From Prevotella sp. (GTDB lineage: Bacteria > Bacteroidota > Bacteroidia > Bacteroidales > Bacteroidaceae), in contig JAEETD010000002.1 of the NCBI GenBank assembly GCA_016290175.1, forward strand, positions 24,254 through 88,253: a stretch of DNA of 64,000 nucleotides. Direction: 5' to 3'. This document shows positions 46,041 to 55,338 of this stretch, one piece after another (the first letter of the stretch is position 1; every line of letters starts with the position of its first letter). The position numbers and the translations under genes were made by a program. The notes under the pieces were generated by a model. The model was not told the origin of the DNA and made no database searches. It saw only the letters and a list, made by a program, of their open reading frames with translations.

Positions 46041-46895
46041 TTAGATGATAGTCAGTGTATAGAGGTAAACCACAGCCGCGGGAATCGCCAGCAGCGAAGA
46101 GTCGAAACGGTCGAGCATACCCCCATGACCAGGGAGAATCGTTCCACTATCCTTGATGCCTAAGGTACGCTTGAAGAGCGACTCAATCAGATCACCCCAT
46201 GTACCGAAGATGACCACGGTCAGTCCCAATCCTGCCCATTCGAAGGCATTGAGACTGAGTTCGTTGACACCATATTGTTCTGTCAGATACCAAATCAGTA
46301 CAGCGATGGCCATCACAAGGATGCCACCACCAATGCTGCCTTCCCAACTCTTTCCTGGCGAGATACGTGGGAATAGCTTATGTTTTCCTAACAGAGAACC
46401 ACAAAGATAAGCTCCCGTGTCGTTCATCCACAGGAAGACGAACACGCAGAGTGGGATGAGATAGGTATACTGGATGTCGAAGCCTACGGAACGGAACGCC
46501 AGCACATTGAGCAATGAGAATGGTAGTGCGATGTAAAGCTGGCTCATCATCGTGTAGGCCCAATTGCTGATGGGGTCGGGGTGTTTCAGATAGAGCTCGG
46601 CTATCAGTAGGTAGATAATGCTGACGAGATAGGGAATAAAGACTGAAGATGGGGTGAGCCCGCTGTTATAGCCAGCCATTGCAAGGAAGAAATAGACGCC
46701 TGCCACGGTACAGATCATCCGATTGACGGTGATATTTTTGTAATCGTTCACCAATCCTGTGAACTCCCAAACGGTCAGTCCTGTCACTAATGCAAACAGC
46801 AAGATCATGGCCTCCGGTCTCATAAAACAGGTTACAATCGCTGCCACGAACAGCACACCTGTTATCGTCCTTACGATAAAATTCTTCATATGCAA
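46041..46895 (-). CDS. cdsA: Phosphatidate cytidylyltransferase CdsA
   Basis: 284 residues (ATG at 46889 is an alternative). Seven to eight hydrophobic segments and the CTP-transferase signature near the C-terminus (GDLIESLFKRTLGIKDSGTILPGHGGMLDRFDS), plus ISPGKSWEGSIGG. Makes CDP-diacylglycerol, the precursor of all major phospholipids, at the inner membrane. 2 bp after ftsH in the rsfS-ftsH-cdsA operon. Confidence 0.95.
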   Translation of the reverse strand: MHMKNFIVRTITGVLFVAAIVTCFMRPEAMILLFALVTGLTVWEFTGLVNDYKNITVNRMICTVAGVYFFLAMAGYNSGLTPSSVFIPYLVSIIYLLIAELYLKHPDPISNWAYTMMSQLYIALPFSLLNVLAFRSVGFDIQYTYLIPLCVFVFLWMNDTGAYLCGSLLGKHKLFPRISPGKSWEGSIGGGILVMAIAVLIWYLTEQYGVNELSLNAFEWAGLGLTVVIFGTWGDLIESLFKRTLGIKDSGTILPGHGGMLDRFDSSLLAIPAAVVYLYTLTII

Positions 46896-46897
46896 AA

Positions 46898-48928
46898 CTA
46901 TTGTCCCTTTAACTCCTCCTCTTCTTTCTCCTTTTCAGCCTTTGCTTCGAGTTCCTTGGCCCTTTCCTCTGCCATGCGCTCGGCATCGGCTTTCATCTGG
47001 GCTTCCAAGAGTTCTTCGGCACGACTGGTCCAAGGACGTTTGCCGAATATTCTCTCGACATCCTCTGCGAAGATGACCTCACGGTCCACAAGCAATTGAG
47101 CCAGTTGGGCATGACCTTCCTTATGTTCCGTCAGGATGCGCTTGGCACGTTCATATTGTTCATTGATCATGCGTAGTACCTCGTCGTCCATAATCTTGGC
47201 GGTCGTCTCAGAGTAGGGCCTCTGGAACTGGTATTCCTGATTACTGTAATAGCAGATGTTCGGCAGTTTCTCACTCATACCGGCATAGGCAATCATACCG
47301 TAGGCCTGTTTGGTGGTACGCTCCAGGTCGTTCATGGCACCCGTAGAGATCGTTCCGATAAACAGTTCTTCAGCAGCGCGGCCTCCGAGGAGAGAGCACA
47401 TCTCGTCGAGCATGGCATCCTTGGTCTGAAGAACGCGCTCCTCAGGCAGATACCAGGCAGCACCCAAGGCCTGGCCACGGGGAACGATGGATACTTTAAC
47501 GAGCGGGTTGGCAAATTCCGTGAACCAGGAGATCGTAGCATGACCCGCCTCGTGGATGGCGATGCTGCGTTTCTCCTTCTCTGTCATCACCTTTGTTTTC
47601 TTCTCCAGACCACCGATGATACGGTCAACGGCATCGAGGAAATCCTGCTTGCCAACTTTCTCACTATTGTGACGGGCAGCAATCAGAGCTGCCTCATTGC
47701 AGACGTTGGCGATGTCGGCACCCGAGAAACCTGGCGTCTGGCGGGCCAGGAAGTCCACATCGACACTTTCGTCAATCTTCAACGGTTTCAGATGTACCAT
47801 AAACACCTCCTTGCGCTCATTGAGGTCAGGTAGGTCTACGTGAATCTGGCGATCAAAACGGCCAGCGCGGAGCAGGGCAGAGTCAAGCATGTCAGCTCGG
47901 TTGGTGGCAGCAAGGATGATAACACCGCTGTTGGTGCCGAAGCCATCCATCTCCGTAAGCAGGGCATTCAACGTGTTCTCACGTTCATCGTTACCACCCA
48001 TCGCTGGGTTACGGCTACGTGCACGGCCCACGGCATCAATCTCATCGATGAAGATGATGCAAGGCGACTTCGCCTTGGCCTGCTGGAAAAGGTCGCGAAC
48101 ACGGCTGGCACCCACGCCGACGAACATCTCCACGAAGTCGGAGCCCGACATTGAGAAGAATGGTACGCCGGCCTCTCCTGCCACGGCCTTGGCGAGCAGG
48201 GTCTTACCTGTTCCCGGAGGGCCTACGAGGAGGGCTCCCTTGGGGATTTTTCCGCCGAGGTCGGTATATTTCTGGGGGTTCTTCAGGAACTCCACGATTT
48301 CCTGTATTTCCTGTTTGGCGCCTGCCTGACCAGCCACATCCTTGAAGGTGATGCCCAAATCCCCACCTTTCTCGTACATTTTTGCCTTTGACTTGCCGAC
48401 GCTGAATACACTATTTCCACCGGCACCGCCACCCATTCTCCGCATGAAGAACATCATCAAACCGATGATGAAGACGAAGGGCAGGATATTATACAACAGC
48501 ATGTTGAACATCTCGTTCTCGCGACGGTTCTCATAGCTGTACTGACCCGTGAAGGTCTTGGCTGTCTTGGCCTCCTCAATGAAGCTCTCCACCTGATCGA
48601 CAGAGCCGAACTCCACCTCTATGTAAGGTTCATTGCCTGTCTGTTGGGTGCCTTGATGGAAAACGTCGCGGATATGTTCCGGTTTGACATACATACGCAG
48701 CGTTCCTTGTCCTTTGTTGACAACGATCTTCGAGGCGTATCCACGATTTACCATCGTCTTGAACTCAGAGTATGTGGCTTGTTTGGCGATACTACTGTTG
48801 GCGGGACCACCACCGGAGAACCAGAGTAAGGCCAGGGCCGCAATGGCAATGGCATATATCCAGTTCATATTGAATCGTGGCATCTTGGGGTCGTTGCCGC
48901 TGGTGTTGGGAATCTTTTTATTGTCCAT
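46898..48928 (-). CDS. ftsH: ATP-dependent zinc metalloprotease FtsH
   Basis: 676 residues. Two transmembrane segments (about 18-38 and 145-165) bracket a periplasmic domain. AAA+ domain: Walker [14 protein letters not shown], Walker [15 protein letters not shown]. Protease domain with HEAGH zinc site ([15 protein letters not shown]). Degrades membrane and short-lived proteins. The 3' end encodes EEEELKGQ with GGAGTTAAAGGGACAA, the sequence of the intergenic nonamer repeat family. Confidence 0.97.
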   Translation of the reverse strand: MDNKKIPNTSGNDPKMPRFNMNWIYAIAIAALALLWFSGGGPANSSIAKQATYSEFKTMVNRGYASKIVVNKGQGTLRMYVKPEHIRDVFHQGTQQTGNEPYIEVEFGSVDQVESFIEEAKTAKTFTGQYSYENRRENEMFNMLLYNILPFVFIIGLMMFFMRRMGGGAGGNSVFSVGKSKAKMYEKGGDLGITFKDVAGQAGAKQEIQEIVEFLKNPQKYTDLGGKIPKGALLVGPPGTGKTLLAKAVAGEAGVPFFSMSGSDFVEMFVGVGASRVRDLFQQAKAKSPCIIFIDEIDAVGRARSRNPAMGGNDERENTLNALLTEMDGFGTNSGVIILAATNRADMLDSALLRAGRFDRQIHVDLPDLNERKEVFMVHLKPLKIDESVDVDFLARQTPGFSGADIANVCNEAALIAARHNSEKVGKQDFLDAVDRIIGGLEKKTKVMTEKEKRSIAIHEAGHATISWFTEFANPLVKVSIVPRGQALGAAWYLPEERVLQTKDAMLDEMCSLLGGRAAEELFIGTISTGAMNDLERTTKQAYGMIAYAGMSEKLPNICYYSNQEYQFQRPYSETTAKIMDDEVLRMINEQYERAKRILTEHKEGHAQLAQLLVDREVIFAEDVERIFGKRPWTSRAEELLEAQMKADAERMAEERAKELEAKAEKEKEEEELKGQ

Positions 48929-48937
48929 AATCTTCTG

Positions 48938-49297
48938 TTAATCGAGGTTTGGAATATAAGTCAGCTTGGCATCGTCCCACAGGTGTTCGAGGTCGTAGTA
49001 CTCCCGCACATCGGGGAGGAAGATATGGACCAATACATCGGTATAGTCCATCGCCACCCACTGGGCATTTTCCAGTCCTACGACATGCGTGGGTTTCTCC
49101 TTGAGCCGTTCCCGGGCAAAATCACCCACAGACTCGGCAATGGCTTCCACCTGAGTGGGAGAACTGCCCTGACAGATAATGAAATATTTGCAGATGGTGC
49201 CTTCAATCTTAGTCAAGTCGGCCACGACGATATCGGAGCCTTTTTTCTCTTGAATTCCTTCTGTAATTGTTTTAACGAGCTGTTTTGTTTGTTCCAT
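48938..49297 (-). CDS. rsfS: Ribosomal silencing factor RsfS
   Basis: 119 residues, normal length. VADLTKIEGTICKYFIICQGSSPTQVEAIAESV and WVAMDYTDVLVHIFLPDVREYYDLEHLWDDAKL define the RsfS (Iojap) family, which binds uL14 and blocks subunit joining in slow growth. First gene of the operon with ftsH and cdsA, 9 bp upstream of ftsH. Confidence 0.95.
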   Translation of the reverse strand: MEQTKQLVKTITEGIQEKKGSDIVVADLTKIEGTICKYFIICQGSSPTQVEAIAESVGDFARERLKEKPTHVVGLENAQWVAMDYTDVLVHIFLPDVREYYDLEHLWDDAKLTYIPNLD

Positions 49298-49322
49298 TAA
49301 TTATATAATATGTATTTAGATG

Positions 49323-49330
49323 CAAAGGTA
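49323..49330 (-). promoter_or_regulatory. Promoter -7 box of rsfS-ftsH-cdsA
   Basis: Minus strand TACCTTTG, 25 bp before the rsfS ATG. Confidence 0.78.
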
Positions 49331-49424
49331 GTGCAATTTGGGCGAATTGCAAAATAAATTAGAATTTATTTTGATTTCGTGCAAAAGAAAAGAGGCTTCC
49401 TCCGTGGAAACCTCTCTCTGTCAG

Positions 49425-49495
49425 TTGGGGTACCCGGACTCGAACCAGGAAAGGCAGGACCAGAATCTGCAGTGTTACCATTACACCATACCCCA
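49425..49495 (-). tRNA. tRNA-Gln (CTG)
   Basis: 71 nt on the minus strand. Acceptor TGGGGTA pairs with TACCCCA, discriminator A. The anticodon loop TTCTGGT gives CTG. T-arm GGTTCGAGTCC. CCA not encoded. The top anticodon-stem pair is A-C as read. Confidence 0.94.
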
Positions 49496-49525
49496 ATGAA
49501 TCCTTGCAATTTTCAATTGCGGGTG

Positions 49526-49533
49526 CAAAGGTA
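49526..49533 (-). promoter_or_regulatory. Promoter -7 box of tRNA-Gln
   Basis: Minus strand TACCTTTG, about 30 bp before the tRNA 5' end. Confidence 0.72.
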
Positions 49534-49590
49534 CTACTTTTTCTGGAATTACCAAAACTTTTCGAGGAAAAATTTGCAAAAGAATAAAAA

Positions 49591-49614
49591 AAATCCCGCC
49601 AATCGGCGGGATTT
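49591..49614 (-). terminator. Terminator after the DUF349 gene
   Basis: AAATCCCGCC-aatc-GGCGGGATTT: a 10-bp stem with a 4-nt loop. On the minus strand it is followed by TTTTTTATTC; it starts one base after the DUF349 stop. Confidence 0.92.
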
Positions 49615-49615
49615 G

Positions 49616-51508
49616 CTATTCTTTATTCTCTGCATCGATAGCCTTGATCTTCTCTCGTAGGAGATTCATGTCATCTTTCAGTTTCTGTACCTTACGGTTC
49701 ATCTCGTCGATGAGGCTATTACCTTTCTTAGAGGAGGCATTCAGGAAACCGAGATTGTTCTCATAGGTCTGAATCTCCTGTTTCAGAGCCTCATATTGGC
49801 GGAACAAGCGGGCGCGCTCGTTGTCAAGAGCATTCTCACCACGTTCAGCCACCTGTTTCAGATTCTGTCTGAAGTTATTCAAGCGGCGCTTGGCCACATT
49901 GACATTCAGCTCTTTATAGAGCTTGTCGAGTACTGCATGGTATTCCTCGTAGAGTTTGTCCTTTTCCTTGAAGGGTACATGACCGATGGCCTGATACTCC
50001 TCAACGAGTTTCTGAACCGTCTCCTGGATATTATCACCAGCTTCTTCAGCAGCAGCCTTGAGTTTTTCGATCACCTCACGCTTCTTTTCCAGATTCTCGC
50101 GCTCTTCGCCACGCTGGCCGGCTCCGGCTGCATTGCGGGCATCGAAGAACTTATTGCAGGCACCAAGGAACTCCTCCCAAAGCTGGTCGCCCAACTTCTT
50201 GGGAACCATACCGATGGTCTTCCACTCTTTCTGGAGGGCAATGAACTTGTCGCCAGTGGCCTTCCAATCCGTTGAATCCTGCAGGGCCTTGGCTTTCTCG
50301 ATCAGGGCGCGCTTCTTCTCAGCATTCTCCTTAAAGGTATCCTTCAGGGTCTTGAAATAGGTGGCCTTTCTACCGAAGAAATCGTCGCAGGCAGCACGGA
50401 AACGCTCGAAGATCTTGACGTTCATCTTCTGAGGTGCAAAACCGATGGTCTTCCACTCTGCTTGGATATCGATGATTTCCTTGGTATGCTTCTCCCAGTC
50501 ACCACTGCCCTTGTTCTCTTGAGCGGCAATGGCCTCTACCTTCTCGCATAGTTCCGTCTTACGGGCCAGATTCTCCTCTTCCTTAGCGCGTACACTTTCG
50601 AAATGCTGCTGATGACGCTTGTTGATGATGGTTGAGGCAGCCTTGAAACGGTTCCAGATCTCTTCACGTTGTTCTTTAGCTACCGGACCGATTTCACGAT
50701 ATTCGGCATGTAGTTTCTGGAGCTGATGGAAGGCACTGATGATATCGGGCTCGTCGGCCAGTTTCTCTGCAGCCTCACAGAGTTTGGTCTTCAGTCCGTA
50801 ATTTTTCTTGAAATCATATTCGCGGGCTTCGCTGTTCAGTTTGAGCAGGTCGTAGAACTGTTCTACATACAGCTGATAGTTACGCCACAACTCATTGGCT
50901 TTCTCAGCTGGAACATTTTTGATCTCACGCCACTCTGCCTGAAGGGCCTTGAACTCCTGATATGCTTTGTTGGCTTCCTCCGGAGAGGTGATCATACTCT
51001 TGATCTTCTCAATGATAGCGAGTTTCTTCTCCAGGTTCACCAGCTTTTCAGCTTCCTGTTCCTTGAAAAGTTTTGCGCGCTTTTCCTTGATTATACCCAT
51101 TTCAGCCTTGAAAACTTCCTCATCCTCATCGGGAGTAATCTGATAAGCTTCAGGATCGCCGCCACCGTCGATATAGGCCTTCAGATTGGCTTCGCGCTCT
51201 GCGATGTGCAGTTTGTAGAAAGAGGTCTTCAGGTAATCGATTTCCTCTTTCTGAGGATTTTCGTCACCATGGGCTATCTCCTTGATGCGGTCGAGCACCT
51301 CCTTCTTGGTCTCATAGACCTTATGGGGTTGCTCTTCTTCTGCAACGGGAGCCTCTTCTTCTGCAGCGGGAGCCACTTCTTCAGCGACAGGTGCCTCCTC
51401 TTCTGTAACGGGAGCCACTTCTGGGGTTTCTACTTCAGGAGCTGTCATTTCCTGATTAACTTCTTCTTTTACCTCTTGCTCGAGGATGTTGTCTTGAGAG
51501 TCCATCAT
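49616..51508 (-). CDS. DUF349 coiled-coil protein
   Basis: 630 residues (MMDSQ; the second Met is equally possible). An acidic, Pro/Ala-rich N-terminal stretch (about 20-65) precedes five or more DUF349 repeats of about 75 residues, recognisable by a W near FKALQAEWREI, IDIQAEWKTIGFAP and FIALQKEWKTIGMVP. Long helices and likely an extended rod. Biochemical role unknown to me. Own promoter and terminator. Confidence 0.9.
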   Translation of the reverse strand: MMDSQDNILEQEVKEEVNQEMTAPEVETPEVAPVTEEEAPVAEEVAPAAEEEAPVAEEEQPHKVYETKKEVLDRIKEIAHGDENPQKEEIDYLKTSFYKLHIAEREANLKAYIDGGGDPEAYQITPDEDEEVFKAEMGIIKEKRAKLFKEQEAEKLVNLEKKLAIIEKIKSMITSPEEANKAYQEFKALQAEWREIKNVPAEKANELWRNYQLYVEQFYDLLKLNSEAREYDFKKNYGLKTKLCEAAEKLADEPDIISAFHQLQKLHAEYREIGPVAKEQREEIWNRFKAASTIINKRHQQHFESVRAKEEENLARKTELCEKVEAIAAQENKGSGDWEKHTKEIIDIQAEWKTIGFAPQKMNVKIFERFRAACDDFFGRKATYFKTLKDTFKENAEKKRALIEKAKALQDSTDWKATGDKFIALQKEWKTIGMVPKKLGDQLWEEFLGACNKFFDARNAAGAGQRGEERENLEKKREVIEKLKAAAEEAGDNIQETVQKLVEEYQAIGHVPFKEKDKLYEEYHAVLDKLYKELNVNVAKRRLNNFRQNLKQVAERGENALDNERARLFRQYEALKQEIQTYENNLGFLNASSKKGNSLIDEMNRKVQKLKDDMNLLREKIKAIDAENKE

Positions 51509-51552
51509 TTAACTTTTTTAGTTACTGACTTGATTGAGTTCACACAATATGT

Positions 51553-51560
51553 GGCAAAAT
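51553..51560 (-). promoter_or_regulatory. Promoter -7 box of the DUF349 gene
   Basis: Minus strand TAATTTTG, 45 bp before the ATG. Confidence 0.68.
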
Positions 51561-51607
51561 TAAGCAATTTTTCCGGAACTGCCTAATAATTAACATTCTT
51601 TATGCTA

Positions 51608-52534
51608 TTATACCAGTCTCTTGTGGCGGAAGAACCACCAACACATGCCCGATACGCAGATGGAGAGGATGATGGCGATGATGAATCCCCATGGTTTTTC
51701 TTCCATGCCATTGACGAGGTTCATGCCAAACATCGAAGTGATCAGCGTCGGTATCATCATAATGATGGTGACGGATGTCAGGGTACGCATCACGGTGTTC
51801 ATGTTGTTGTTGATGATGCTCTGGTAGGTGTCCATCGTCGATTCCAGAATATTGGAGTAGATAAGCGTCGTCTCGCGGGCCTGTGTCATCTCAATATTAA
51901 CATCTTCGATGAGGTCGGCATCCAATTCGTCGATCTGGAGTTTGAACTTCAGTTTCGAGAGCAGCGTTTCGTTGCCTCGGATGGAGGTCTGGAAGTAGGT
52001 GAGTGAGTCTTGCAGACGGCTAAGACCGATCAGACTCTCATTGTTCACTTCCTTATCGAGGTTACGCTTAGCCTTGTCGACGAGCATCGAGATCTGTTTC
52101 AGACGTTTCAGGTACCAGACGGCGCTGCTGAGGAACAGACGGAAGATCATGTCCACATGATCGGTAAAGCCCACACCTCGTTTCTGTTGGAAGGATACGA
52201 AATCAATCATCATGTTCGTTTCGTAGAAACAGACGGTGATGGTGACATCGCGTTTGTGAATGATACCAAGGGGCACGGTAGTATAGGGCGTCCTCGACCG
52301 TATCTCCTTGACATAGGGAATACGGAGGATAATGAGCATCCATCCGTCGTCGTACTCATAACGGGCACGCTCGTCGGTATCGCTGATGTCCGACATGAAA
52401 TAGTCGGGGATATTGAACTTCTCTTCGAGTTCACGCTGGTCTTCTTCGGTGGGGCATGTCACCTGTATCCAGCAATTGGGCTGCCACTCTGTGAGTTGGG
52501 CCAGTCCGCCTTGGGTGTTCCAGAAAGTCTTCAT
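51608..52534 (-). CDS. corA: CorA-family Mg2+/Co2+ transporter
   Basis: 308 residues. A large N-terminal cytosolic domain, long helices (about 150-240) and two C-terminal membrane segments. The signature GMN is in LITSMFGMNLVNGM, after the first (SVTIIMMIPTLITSMFGMN). The C-terminal tail RHKRLV is basic, as in CorA. Forms a pentameric Mg2+ channel. Unusually it has a structured leader with its own promoter and small ORF (52535-52702), a sign of post-transcriptional control. Confidence 0.93.
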   Translation of the reverse strand: MKTFWNTQGGLAQLTEWQPNCWIQVTCPTEEDQRELEEKFNIPDYFMSDISDTDERARYEYDDGWMLIILRIPYVKEIRSRTPYTTVPLGIIHKRDVTITVCFYETNMMIDFVSFQQKRGVGFTDHVDMIFRLFLSSAVWYLKRLKQISMLVDKAKRNLDKEVNNESLIGLSRLQDSLTYFQTSIRGNETLLSKLKFKLQIDELDADLIEDVNIEMTQARETTLIYSNILESTMDTYQSIINNNMNTVMRTLTSVTIIMMIPTLITSMFGMNLVNGMEEKPWGFIIAIILSICVSGMCWWFFRHKRLV

Positions 52535-52628
52535 TGTGCTAATCCTTCTTTAATGCATAATTCATAATGCATAATACATAATTGTTAGCGGCAAAGGGAT
52601 TAGCAGCCTTGCCACTCGTCCCCCGCCT
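52535..52628 (-). promoter_or_regulatory. Structured leader of corA with mutually exclusive hairpins
   Basis: On the mRNA strand, TGCTAATCC (52605-52597) can pair perfectly with GGATTAGCA (52545-52537), which ends 2 bases before the corA ATG. The same TGCTAATCC lies in the loop and stem base of an upstream hairpin, GGCAAGG (52613-52607) with CCTTTGCC (52597-52590). The two structures exclude each other. A heptamer array (GCATAAT-TCATAAT-GCATAAT-ACATAAT, 52555-52582 on the plus strand) forms the loop between. Confidence 0.6.
52555..52582. repeat. Heptamer array x4 in the corA leader
   Basis: GCATAAT-TCATAAT-GCATAAT-ACATAAT, followed by TGTTAGCGGCAAAGG. It is of the same AT-rich class as at 8356 and 55281, and the GCGGCAAA boundary resembles that at 8337-8347 and 15061-15120. 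Confidence 0.8.
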
Positions 52629-52664
52629 TTACGAATTGTAATTTTCCGCCGGGTAATCGTCCAT
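52629..52664 (-). CDS. Putative 11-residue leader peptide upstream of corA
   Basis: ATG at 52664 to TAA at 52629 encodes MDDYPAENYNS, 31 bp after a TATCTTTG promoter box and 94 bp before the corA ATG. It has acidic residues and a Pro near the start, as do leader peptides that destabilise ribosomes in low Mg2+ (known for enterobacterial mgtL). Whether it is translated is unknown; short ORFs arise by chance. Confidence 0.4.
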   Translation of the reverse strand: MDDYPAENYNS

Positions 52665-52694
52665 AATTATATTAATACTTTGGTTTATCGGGTG

Positions 52695-52702
52695 CAAAGA
52701 TA
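52695..52702 (-). promoter_or_regulatory. Promoter -7 box of the corA leader
   Basis: Minus strand TATCTTTG-CACCC, pointing at corA, starting a leader of about 155 nt. Confidence 0.68.
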
Positions 52703-52710
52703 AATAAAAA

Positions 52711-52737
52711 ATGCAGATTTGCCAAGCAAATCTGCAT
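52711..52737 (-). terminator. Terminator after pepD
   Basis: ATGCAGATTTGC-caa-GCAAATCTGCAT, a 12-bp perfect stem with a 3-nt loop, flanked by T-rich ends on both strands. 12 bp beyond the pepD stop and directly before the corA promoter. Confidence 0.9.
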
Positions 52738-52749
52738 TTTTTTGAATAA

Positions 52750-54207
52750 TTATTTCTCAGGAATGTCCTCAAGGGTTTTCTTGAGCAGCTGCCAGAATGG
52801 TTCGACGGTAGCGATAAGGGCACGTTCGGTGGTGGTGTGAGGCGACTTCATCGTAGGACCAAGAGAAACCACATCGAGATGAGGATACTTGCCGAGAATA
52901 ATCGAGCACTCCAGACCTGCGTGGTCCACTTGAATGATACCATCGGCATTGAACAGTTCCTTGTACTCCTTCAGCAACAAGTGTAGGATTTCTGACTCTG
53001 GGTTGGGATCCCAGCCGCCATACGAACCGGCTGTTTCCACCTTCATACCTGCCATGTTGAAACAACTCTCCAGGGTCTTGACGATATAATCCTTCATATC
53101 CTCACGGCTACTACGGGCGAGGATCTTCAGCATTGACTTGCCTTCACCGATGTTGATGATGGCGAGGTTGCTGGAGGTCTCTACTACACTGGGGTAGGAG
53201 GGAATCATACGTACCACACCGTCGTGGCAGCCGTAAATGGCATTGATGAGGTTGTCCTGGATTTCCTCGGGAACTTCCATCTTCGGCGTCTCGATATCCT
53301 CGCAGATTACTTCGATACCACTCTCGATGCCTTTATATTCATCGGTAAAATCCTCGAGCCAGTCTGCTGCGAGTCCCTTCAGGGCCTCTACGTTCTCCTT
53401 TGGCAATGTCAGTACGGCCTCTGCCTTGAATGGGATGGCATTACGCATGTTGCCACCCTGCCAAGATGCCAAGCGAGCCTCGCACTCTTCGATAGCCTCG
53501 CGAACGAGACGCACCAACAGCTTGTTGGCATTACCACGACCTTCGTGGATCTCCAGCCCAGAGTGTCCGCCACGCAGCCCCTTGACAGTAACCTTCACAG
53601 CAGCATCTTCGGGATCGGTCTCCACCTCTTTATAATCGAGTGTTGCGGTGATATTGATACCTCCTGCAGAGCCGATGACGAATTTGCCCCAGTGCTCAGA
53701 GTCGAGGTTCATGAGGATATCACCGTTCAATTCGCCTGCAGGCAGGCCATTGGCACCAAACATACCCGTTTCTTCGTCAGCCGTAATCAGGGCTTCAATA
53801 GGTCCGTGCTTCAGCGCCTTGTCCTCCATGATGGCCATGATGGCAGCCACACCTAAACCGTTGTCAGCACCGAGGGTAGTACCCTTGGCCTTTACCCACT
53901 CGCCATCGATCCAGGGTTGGATGGGATCGGTCTCGAAGTTGTGGGTACTCTCGGGTGTCTTCTGCGGTACCATATCCATGTGGGCCTGCAGGATGACGCC
54001 TTTTTTCTTCTCCAGACCAGGCGAAGCGGGCTTGCGCATCACAATATTGTCTGCGGGGTCCTTAAAGGCCTCAACACCAACCTGCTTGGCAAAGTCGAGC
54101 AGGAACTGTTGTACTTTCTCGAGATGTCCACTTGGACGTGGAACTTGTGTCAGTGCATAAAAATTCTTCCAAATGCACGTTGGGTTCAGATTCTTAATTT
54201 CACTCAT
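52750..54207 (-). CDS. pepD: Aminoacyl-histidine dipeptidase PepD (M20 family)
   Basis: 485 residues. Zinc-site motifs GVILQAHMDMVPQKTPE, GTTLGADNGLGVAAIMAIMED and EALITADEETGMFGA carry the His, Asp and Glu ligands and the catalytic Glu pair. It hydrolyses Xaa-His (carnosine-type) and other dipeptides in the cytosol. 2 bp after the flippase-like membrane protein gene, so cotranscribed with it. Confidence 0.95.
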   Translation of the reverse strand: MSEIKNLNPTCIWKNFYALTQVPRPSGHLEKVQQFLLDFAKQVGVEAFKDPADNIVMRKPASPGLEKKKGVILQAHMDMVPQKTPESTHNFETDPIQPWIDGEWVKAKGTTLGADNGLGVAAIMAIMEDKALKHGPIEALITADEETGMFGANGLPAGELNGDILMNLDSEHWGKFVIGSAGGINITATLDYKEVETDPEDAAVKVTVKGLRGGHSGLEIHEGRGNANKLLVRLVREAIEECEARLASWQGGNMRNAIPFKAEAVLTLPKENVEALKGLAADWLEDFTDEYKGIESGIEVICEDIETPKMEVPEEIQDNLINAIYGCHDGVVRMIPSYPSVVETSSNLAIINIGEGKSMLKILARSSREDMKDYIVKTLESCFNMAGMKVETAGSYGGWDPNPESEILHLLLKEYKELFNADGIIQVDHAGLECSIILGKYPHLDVVSLGPTMKSPHTTTERALIATVEPFWQLLKKTLEDIPEK

Positions 54208-54209
54208 AG

Positions 54210-55256
54210 TTATGTTGTTTGAGGGTTAAAACGTTTCGTAAACAAGAGGGCGGCCCAGGCATAGATACCGAGAGCAATTACCAATAGGGTCTGTACGGTA
54301 TGTACGATAAGTACGAACCAGAGCGCCTGTTCATCGGCTACGCCATAGAGAATCAGCATCGTCTTGATAGCAAAGTGCCAGGGACCAGCCCCGTTGGGCG
54401 TGGGTACGATGACGGCGAAGTTGGCCACCACGAACGATACCAGTGCACAGCCGATACCAAGATGTGCAGTGAAGTCGAAACAGAAGAACGTCAGATAATA
54501 ATGCAGGAAGTACATCACCCAAATACCGATGGAGAAAAACAGATAGAGTGGCAGGTTTTTGACTCCTTTCAGGGATAGTACACCTTCCCAGATACCACTC
54601 AGTGTCATCTTCACCTTATTATATATAGAGAAATTCTTCAGCAACAGATGCAGTAGAATAAAAACAGCGATAGCGCAAATGGCCGTCACGAGCCAGCCTG
54701 TCAGCGAGAAACTCTCGAGGATGTGGTCTAGGGAGGTGCCCGTTTTTTTGAAGAACGTACCGAAGACACTCATCTCTATTAATAGGATGATACCGGAATA
54801 GAACATTACGATCAGCGTGTCGACAGCTCGTTCTGTCACCACCGTACCCAATGCCTTGCTGAACGACACTCCATCGTAGCGTTTCAGTATGGCGCAACGT
54901 GAGAACTCACCGATACGTGGAATGATAAGACTGGCAGCGTAGGAGATGAAGACGGCATGTAAACAGGTAGCACTGCGAGCCCTGATCTTCTGGCTGGAAA
55001 GGGGTTGTTGGGTAGTGCTTGGCGACAGATCGTCAATAGGATCTAACGTCTGCTTCCATCGCCAGCCACGGAACATCTGTGCCAGGATGCCGAAGGGAAA
55101 TGACAACAGCATCCAGGTCCAGTTCATTTCTTCCCTCACCACACGATCAATCGTCGAGAGGTCCTCACCACGGTACATCCACCACAATATCGCTCCGCCA
55201 AGCAGGAAAGGCAGTACGATTTTGACGATGTTTCCGAGTATGCTTTTCTGTTCCAT
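54210..55256 (-). CDS. Flippase-like (lysylphosphatidylglycerol synthase TM region) membrane protein
   Basis: 348 residues from ATG 55256; the track's longer start at 55283 overlaps the promoter box. About eight hydrophobic segments (IVKIVLPFLLGGAILWWMYRG, FISYAASLIIPRIGEFSRCAIL, FVVANFAVIVPTPNGAGPWHFAIKTML). The NRPGELxR-like RIGEFSRC and PTPNGAGPWHF sites are typical of the UPF0104/DUF4131-like family related to MprF flippase. It probably moves a lipid between leaflets; the substrate is unknown. Confidence 0.88.
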   Translation of the reverse strand: MEQKSILGNIVKIVLPFLLGGAILWWMYRGEDLSTIDRVVREEMNWTWMLLSFPFGILAQMFRGWRWKQTLDPIDDLSPSTTQQPLSSQKIRARSATCLHAVFISYAASLIIPRIGEFSRCAILKRYDGVSFSKALGTVVTERAVDTLIVMFYSGIILLIEMSVFGTFFKKTGTSLDHILESFSLTGWLVTAICAIAVFILLHLLLKNFSIYNKVKMTLSGIWEGVLSLKGVKNLPLYLFFSIGIWVMYFLHYYLTFFCFDFTAHLGIGCALVSFVVANFAVIVPTPNGAGPWHFAIKTMLILYGVADEQALWFVLIVHTVQTLLVIALGIYAWAALLFTKRFNPQTT

Positions 55257-55261
55257 TGGTG

Positions 55262-55269
55262 CAAAGGTA
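55262..55269 (-). promoter_or_regulatory. Promoter -7 box of the flippase-pepD operon
   Basis: Minus strand TACCTTTG-CACCA-ATG: 5 bases to the start codon, leaderless. Confidence 0.8.
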
Positions 55270-55280
55270 CATAAATAATT

Positions 55281-55308
55281 CATAATTCATAATTCATAAT
55301 TCATAATT
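55281..55308. repeat. Heptamer array (CATAATT)x4 between divergent leaderless promoters
   Basis: Four exact CATAATT units lie between two -7 boxes facing apart. Any copy change would alter the distance between promoters by 7 bp. Confidence 0.85.
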
Positions 55309-55323
55309 TTACAATATTTTTAT

Positions 55324-55331
55324 TATCTTTG
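55324..55331 (+). promoter_or_regulatory. Promoter -7 box of rsmA
   Basis: TATCTTTG-CACCCAA-ATG: 7 bases to the start codon, leaderless or nearly so. Confidence 0.78.
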
Positions 55332-55338
55332 CACCCAA

